A stretch of 64,000 nt of DNA, taken from Collybiopsis luxurians FD-317 M1 (lineage: Eukaryota > Basidiomycota > Agaricomycetes > Agaricales > Omphalotaceae). A program made the translations under genes and the position numbers. The stretch is from positions 540,425 to 604,424 of the forward strand of contig KN834777.1 of assembly GCA_000827265.1 (NCBI GenBank), read 5' to 3'. Shown in pieces: positions 57,229 through 64,000 of the stretch. The notes under the pieces were generated by a model. It had not been told where the DNA came from. It saw only the letters and a list, made by a program, of their open reading frames with translations, and made no database searches. Positions within the stretch are counted from its first letter, which is position 1; each line of letters starts with the position of its first letter.

Positions 57229-58071
57229 TTTGATTCTATCTGCCCTGTCTTGGGTATTTGTTGGGTATTTCAATTAAATTTTGTAGATGGTAGATATCTG
57301 AATAATGATGACTGAATAATATGAAAATCAAATTATTCATAAGGCTTGATAAGTTTACTTTTTGAGATTGAATACTGCAGGTCTTGCTGGGTCGGAATGA
57401 TCCATTAGCAGCTCTTCACACATTTGAGTTGAGTTACCTTTACTTCAAGTAATCCTGGCTGAACTCCCGAACTAGACTCCTAACTAAGTTTATAATGTGT
57501 GTATGACAGGATTACTCAAGGAAGCCTCTAAAACAGTTGCAAGCTTATAGACATCATTTACCTACATTAATTCCTTGGGTTGAATTTAGTGGCTATAGTA
57601 GTGTCCTCTTTTGCCAGTAATGCTAAAGATGTTTCAGTATGACACAATTGGCCATTATTCATGATATAAGTTGTTCTCCAACAGTTGTTGGTCCAATATT
57701 ATCTCTTCAGACTCAGAGGATCCTGAGACCTAATGATAGAGATGGTTGTTGGGCTTCTTGAAGCTACCTGCCCATGCCTGGAAAGGTTTGGGGAATCTAT
57801 AAGTGGCAAGATCATTCTTTCCAGGCATGAGGGTCAATTCCAGGCCTGTACATAACTTTTGGCTTTTGCTGGTGAACAGGCAAATTCACAGACAGAACTG
57901 AACCGCAGCAACACTGCAAATCCAGTAAGTGCCATTCCCTTCATTACCTATCACAGTCATGCTATCCCATTACCAGGAGTATTTTTGCTGTACTGAGTGG
58001 CATTTGTAAAGTACAATGTAAAGCATTCCATTGCTTTTGGTTGCAAATGGTATGGGGAAATGGCCCCTATA
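57229..58071. other. CpG-poor spacer
   Basis: No gene seen. A minor inverted repeat with AGTAATCCTG arms lies at about 57446-57520. Confidence 0.35.
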
Positions 58072-58600
58072 CTGTACCATTTCATTCAATTCAATAGTCA
58101 CACATCACAAGACCAAAAAATCACGAAAAAATTAACCTGTCACAAGTCACTTTGAGATTTGTTAAATTGATTTTTTGGTCAATTTTTGGCTTAAATTTTT
58201 GACAAAAATTTCCATTGCATTTATACTATCACAGGGAGTACTGCGCACTAGTGAGGCAAACAACCATCACAAAAAGTGACAGAAATAGATGGCTGAAGGT
58301 AGTAGAATACCTGACAGGTAAGCTCAGATATTGTCAGGTATTCCTAGGTATTTGTCAATGCTCCTATGTATGACAATATATTCCTTACCTTTACAATCCT
58401 ATTTTTGTCACTTTCCGTGATGACGGTCTAGTAGCTGCAGCAGATCTCGCTTAACTCTTCAATTGTATATGGGTGCTGCTTAATAAGGTATTGAAATTTC
58501 ATTGATATCACACATCTCAATGAGCAATGTCGGAACCTTAAATTTTTCAATTAGGTCACAAGCTGGCACAAATTCTGTTGAATTGAACAAGATGGTACAG
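58072..58600. mobile_element. MITE, copy 2 (TA target)
   Basis: 529 bp with ends CTGTACCAT / ATGGTACAG and TA on both sides, as at 52380. The subterminal GTCACAAGTCAC and TTTTTGGTCAATTTTTGGCT stretches match copy 1. The central part differs because of a nested element. Confidence 0.75.
58264..58426. repeat. small inverted-repeat element nested in MITE copy 2
   Basis: Ends CATCACAAAAAGTGACAGAA and the reverse complement of CATCACGGAAAGTGACAAAA face each other across about 110 bases. The corresponding part of copy 1 lacks it. Confidence 0.55.
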
Positions 58601-58602
58601 TA

Positions 58603-60775
58603 CTTGTCTCAAAATTGTTCTCAGCTGTTCTATGCCCCAAATATGTTCATTAGCTTTTAGTGTTGGTGAGGGTCAGGCCAGGTCAGAGTTCTGAAAAGGA
58701 AATTTCCTATCTTCAAGACTTCAGCACTTCTAGTATCTACTGACACTTACAAAATATCACAGTTCTACACTATAATTGTTCACACTTTTCCTTGCACTTG
58801 CAGGGTCCAGTAAAAGCACAATGGGCTATGTATATCAGTTGGGTATATGAAGAAGCAATGCACATACAACTAGCCTGTGTGAAATATTGTCACTCAATTT
58901 GGCTGGATTTGTATGAGGTTTGTTGACATAGAACCTTAAACTCCTCACATTAAGGATCATGCCAGTTGAGCTTCTGAAAATGCAAATTTAAGCCAATTTC
59001 ATTGAGTGTCGGCCCTAGAGTCAAAACCTTGGGCAGGGGTCAGCATAATCCTGAACCAGACCCTTGATACCACCTGACCGTCCTCAACACTATTGGATTT
59101 AGCTGCCAGCTTGTGCTCACTACAGCCCTTGTGTATCTCGCAACCATGGATTGAAATTACCACTTTTCATTGATTACACACATGGACATTAAAATGAGCT
59201 CATTAACATACATCATACTGGGTGCTGTGCATGCAGCACATTGACTTGGATTGAACTGCGAAACTGAGTGCAGTGCAGTAGATAGTCCATCGAGTCAAGA
59301 TTGAATCAAGCTAATTCATTCAGTAACTGAAATTGGTATGAATAGTGAAGATTTAGCTATTTTCAAATACTCTGAACCTTGTTATAGACTCTGTGACCTG
59401 TGACTGTTGATTCAACTGATATGGAACAGTAATGGTGTTCTAAGCCATACACAACTATTCAATTTGTGAGTCACATAATTGTCACACATGTTGTAGGGCT
59501 GATGTATGGTATCACATCATCCGAAATGCTATCCAATTCACTGTAGGCTTCAACAGGTATAGCCATATGCACATAATTCATTTAATAGACCAATCCTATT
59601 ATGAAAGGCAAGCTTCCAAAAGTTTACCAGCATAGGACTGAGGACCCAGATTCCAGAAGGCAAATCTATTACTTACTATCATTTCAAGGTATTTTTTGAA
59701 GATCTTCCATATGCTTTACTTAAGATTCAATGCTGTCAAATGAATCGCAGAACACAATGTGTCTGGAAGACAGTAATAGTTATTGGGCATTTGGGTTTCC
59801 TCATGTGGCCAAAATACAAGTGTATGGAATGAAATGCAGAGTTTATGTGGTGGTGATTTTGTTTCTGATCCAAGACAGGCAATTCTGAATTAATCTAAAT
59901 TTTGGAATTTAAATAATTTTAGCTAGTTTTCATCTCATTTGATGATTTGGGATAGTGTTGGGGAGGGGAGGGTCACTGGCACATGACCCAACCCACCCAG
60001 CTGGGTCAGAAGTAAAATCAAGTTTGGCTACATCTACTGATTAGATGTATATCTTATAAGAAATGCATGTTATTTATGGTGATTTTCAGTGTCTTACCCT
60101 CTTCCATCAGGCTCATTACAAGGGCTGACCCAGGTTTTGACCATGACACAGCCCAACCCAGACTGACCCAACCCTCAGACTTTGGTCAAGGTCAGGAAAA
60201 TTCTGACCCTGACCTGGCCCAACCTGGCCCAACCCAACCCCCCTAACACTAATCTGGGAACACCCATTACTGGATAAGGCACAAGTACTGCCATGCATTA
60301 GCATTGGCCCACTAACGTGACAAGTTTTGTGTGGATAATCCTGGAGATTACTCAAGTAGTAGCAGAACTTAAGCACTCGACAAAGTGGCCAAAAATAAAA
60401 TGAAATATAATACTCTTGAGAATATTTGAAGTGGAATTACACTTTTCTACATCACTTTAAGGCAGGTTCCAATTTCTAATACCTGTGCTTACTGTTCAAG
60501 GCCCATGTCATTTCAAGCCCGTTTGAAACTGTCGCAGTTTAAATAAAAGTGCAGGGAACATTAAGCACAAGAGTATGATTGGCGAAATAAGTTTGTTGTG
60601 TGAAAGGACATGAAAGATTTGACACAAAAATTACATTCAAAAACCATTTGAGTCTATGAAGCCAGCGCCAAGTTACTCAGTAATAATGGAGGTAGAGATT
60701 GACAATGTTACATTGTTGGTTTAAAAGGTATGTGAAGGGAATAAATATACATTCCCGTCTCATAAATCCAAACAC
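58603..60775. other. CpG-poor repeat remains with low-complexity tracts
   Basis: No intact gene. At about 60115-60245 there is a run of imperfect GACCC/CCCAACC units, with shorter tracts of this kind near 58.67, 59.03 and 59.98 kb. Confidence 0.4.
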
Positions 60776-62053
60776 TTAATCATACTCCAACCATTTCAGA
60801 GCCACCTGCGTTGACTTTCCCAAGAGATTAGGACTGTCTCCGCAAGAGAAACCCACTAACGGCTCATTATGTCCCATGCTTGTCTCTACGAAACAATCAA
60901 CATCTGGCCCTTGTCCACTTTGCATGCGCTTTGACAATTCAATGGCATCATCTCGCATCACCTCTAATTCCCCAGCCGTAATCAAAACTCTCTTAACAAC
61001 AGTTTCCAGCTTGTGCCACCACTCAGTCGGCGCGTCTCTCGGCTGAAAGAAGTAATCGTCATCCTTGACCCCAGAGTATTCTCGGCTATCTTTAATCCAA
61101 TCAGCCCATTTTTCAAGTGTTTTTACTGGGAGAAGCTCGTGGGGTGCATTCCTGGAATATGAGTTTGACCCTGTAGAGTAGGAAACCCACGGGGAAACAA
61201 TCAATGCTCCTGCGAGTGGCTCTGGGATTGAAATAACAGGTGCAATCATTGGCTGTGGATGAAGCAGATGTCCCAAAGCTACTGCAGCCATATGACCACC
61301 ACAAGAGTCGCCACCTATAGTAATATTTGAAGGAGGAATGCCAGAATCCAAAAGATGTTTGAGGGAAAGAATGGTCTGTTTATATTGAGAGGGCCAAGGT
61401 GCTTGGTTTATTAAGCCTATGGGATCATGAATATGAGTTTTGGAAAAGATATATGCAATCACATACTATATTCCAAAAAGGCAACACTCATATCTATACC
61501 TTTTTCTTGGTAAAGCTTTGTCTTCCAATATCCCACAAGTTGAAAGTGACCGTATAACGCTGGAATAGCGTATCCTCCTCCTACAAATTTTTCAATATCA
61601 TCTTGATCTCTGCTTGGTAGAAAACCAACCGTGGAAGTAAAGAAGCACTCGTTTTGCATCTCGAGGGCCGATCCAATGCAAGGTAGCACCTTCTCCGACA
61701 TATTCATTAATAATCTCATCTTTGGGATGTTCCTTCTTCATGTATTGTTCATATGTAACTGCGGTATTCGGTAGAATCCATTGCAGCTGTTTTGGAGTGC
61801 CCGCCGGTATGATCGTTCGGACCCACGTACGCCAAAGGACTCGCTGCAAAGACGAATTTTCGGAAGACACGGGATGTTTGATTGTTTTCCAAAGCAGCCT
61901 TAGGACTGCATTTTGTCAGCGAAAAATTTTCGGCGGTGTCTTGCAAGGCTCACCAAGTTGCCAGTAATGATAAATAAAGGGTAATTTTTCTCGCAGTGTA
62001 ACTGCACCATAAGGATACGAATGATCATAAGCAAGTTTATGGAAGGACGCCAT
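60776..62053 (-). CDS. alpha/beta-hydrolase of the hormone-sensitive lipase type
   Basis: Four exons on the minus strand, 61954-62053, 61630-61905, 61467-61580 and 60776-61416, have introns of 48, 49 and 50 nt. All phases agree, giving 376 aa. The oxyanion-hole motif HGGGYAIP is created exactly across intron 2. The nucleophile elbow is GGDSCGG (GDSxGG with serine in the centre), the acid is probably the aspartate in ITAGELEVMRDDA, and the histidine is in SMGHNEPL. This triad order is typical of HSL/arylacetamide-deacetylase-like esterases, which hydrolyse short acyl esters, often of secondary metabolites. The N-terminal ~50 residues contain aromatic and basic patches (FIYHYWQLVLRLLWKTIKHP) that may form a membrane anchor. 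The start ATG at 62053 is the first that joins in frame. No clustered biosynthetic genes are seen nearby. Confidence 0.85.
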
Positions 62054-64000
62054 ATAGTTAGGGTATTACAGCCATCGAGACAGCTTCCTTTTATATGTCA
62101 GGTTGTGAGACTTATCTCAGTCACGAATCTTGGAAACTGATAAGTTGGCATGGTATTCGCCCTCTCTTTTTTTGGACCTATTCTCATGTGAAATCGTCTA
62201 GGTATTAGCTTTCCGCCTTGAATGGAGCTGAAGAGCTCATCATAAAGTATTCGAATAAAACAAATCTCCCATAGGGAGCAAAACCGCTACACATTTTACA
62301 CACCGAAAGTGGAAGAACTTCCGCTCGGCAGAACAATGGACCAGCGAATAATAAAACTTAGGAAGAACCACCGAATGATTATTTTTCAATTCGGTCGAAT
62401 GTGATTGTATGCGCCATTCAGCTTGATTGATTGATGGAATTTAAGTGGGTTTACTGAATCTTTGTTTTTCGGTGTGCCACTTCGCCGAGTGGAATTTTTT
62501 TTCACTTTCGGCGTGAATTAGTGGAATTGCGGGTGCATATAGCCATCGAAATATTTGAGCAGTGATGACTCTCAAAACCTTTCTAATTTGACTAGTCTCC
62601 GGTTCTGCCCCTCTTATATTCGGGCTTTGGAAATATAATGATATATTTCGCCGTCCCACCAATACAGTGATAGCGCACGATTAGATTCGCGCCTATCGCG
62701 GACAGAAGTACATTACACAGCGCGGTCCAAGATCTGGATTTTTATTACAATGGAATCACATAAACCACCCTCGTTCTCATATCAGATTAACTGTCCTACG
62801 AACTTGAAAAGCCATTTTGGCAGTGCTTCGATCTGAACCCGAGATTTCTCTAGCCTCTGTATTGCTGGAAGTATACTTAGTTCACTCACGGTCGGTTAAT
62901 CAGAAACTGATTGCAAAATCAGACACACCAAGTGTCTGGGGCGGGAATGTGCGGCTTATATCGGTCTCTTCAAGCCATCACACTTTCTCTCGAGCTATCA
63001 TTGGCTTGATATTCGTTACCGGATCCATTTGCTGAGGAATTATACTTCCTCGGAATCTTTTCTTAAATGCGATGCTCCATTAACAGTTCCCAGGCTCGAT
63101 TCGTCTTGCAATTCACTAGTACATATCATCAACAAAATTCCAAACTGGGACGTTCATCAATAATGAAAATGGAACACGGCGAGGTCACGAATCGGACCCC
63201 GTTGGATTGGAAAAGGTTTTGCATCTCCTACACTCTCTGAGATTCATTCATTCAGTGCTGGACGATCGGAGCATCTGCTTCGCATTTTGACGAAAATAAC
63301 GGTGGTAATGAACGGCAAGCAAAGGGTGCGACTACATTATCAATGGTTGAAGACTAGTACCGTCGTGACTCGTCGGACCTGGAGGCGTAAAATGAGAATT
63401 ACAACCACGATGTATGATCAACAAACGAAGATAGCAGCGATATGAACAAATGTTCTTTATATCGTACATAGTTGCGGTGTGCCTACCGAACAACGGGGAG
63501 ACTTTTTCGTCGAACGTAGCTGACTCCCATGATCGGACCGTAACTGTGACTTTTTTCCAACAATGAAAACAGCTGACCTCCCTCGCTTCCCTATGTAACT
63601 TGATGATTACTTACTTCCAACCAGAATTTTCTGATTTGTCTTGAGCACAGTTTGTGTTGGAGATTTGAGAAGGGGAAGGGAGGGGTCGGGGAAGAAAGGA
63701 GTACTAAGCATAAATGGTTTTGAATCCGAAAAGTCGCCATAGGAATCATGACGGCAGCGGGAGAGTGAATAAAAGGCACATGGAGTCAGGAGCGCGCGTG
63801 GAGGTTGAGATTTCGAACCGTCTGAGTCAATTCTTACTCCGATTAATTCCGCCGTTTGAGGGTAGAGAGCATCTTATTTCGGGATCAAATCTTTTTGGCG
63901 GTACTGACTAGCATCGTCCTTAGGCTCATTGTCCTCCAATCCGATAGAGGCTCCTATATTCAATGATAATTCTTATCCGCCCAATCGACCTATCCAATCT
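62054..64000. other. intergenic right edge, nothing recognised
   Basis: CpG is common again and only short frames occur. No domain or RNA gene is recognised. Confidence 0.35.

Overview
The window looks like nuclear DNA of a mushroom-forming basidiomycete (Agaricomycetes). The evidence is the gene style (many introns of about 50-60 nt with GTRNGY/AG borders), several protein families typical of that group (a seven-helix membrane protein family, a peroxisomal-type acyl-CoA oxidase, an HGGG/GDSxGG hydrolase, an alpha-kinase), and the mix of transposons (Plavaka-type, hAT, CACTA-like and a chromodomain Ty3/Gypsy element). Nothing prokaryotic was seen, and no rRNA or tRNA gene was recognised by eye.

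Layout: 0.2-2.7 kb holds an IFI6/27-like membrane protein gene and, convergent to it, an HD-domain hydrolase gene. This pair lies on a segment of about 2.5 kb that is duplicated at 45.8-48.3 kb. The right edge of the first copy is fused into an ornithine carbamoyltransferase (OTC) gene (2.6-4.3 kb), which therefore lacks its 5' half; a run of Ns inside OTC is flanked by the same sequence on both sides and looks like an assembly artefact. At 4.8-8.5 kb is a tandem duplication of an unrecognised 214-aa gene whose second copy is dead. From about 8.9 to 27 kb lies a nest of CpG-poor transposons: AAGTWACTT inverted-repeat clusters, a complete but heavily mutated chromovirus (12.1-18.9 kb) and a Plavaka-like element (about 20.8-26.8 kb). 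A CACTA-like non-autonomous element with ~0.5 kb terminal repeats sits at 28.3-30.1 kb, and a decayed unknown gene at 30.2-32.2 kb.

At 33.1-33.5 kb is a small secreted protein gene with 12 cysteines arranged as two knottin-like modules. From 34 to 45 kb the DNA is again repeat-rich: an alpha-kinase pseudogene, a dispersed repeat split by a 2-kb insertion with 10-bp target duplications, and a hAT element. At 45.07 kb there is a third, internally deleted relative of the IFI6/27-like gene, immediately before the second intact IFI6/27-HD pair. The right third carries three apparently intact genes: a seven-helix membrane protein (49.9-51.3 kb), an acyl-CoA oxidase ending in a PTS1-like ARL tripeptide (55.2-57.2 kb) and an alpha/beta-hydrolase (60.8-62.1 kb). 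Two related MITEs (52.4 and 58.1 kb) lie among CpG-poor repeat remains.

The intact genes do not form an obvious pathway. The main story is genome dynamics: a mobile gene pair, a damaged metabolic gene, and transposon decay dominated by CGA-to-TGA changes, as expected from deamination of methylated CpG. All exon models were built by hand from reading frames and splice signals; no search or alignment program was used.
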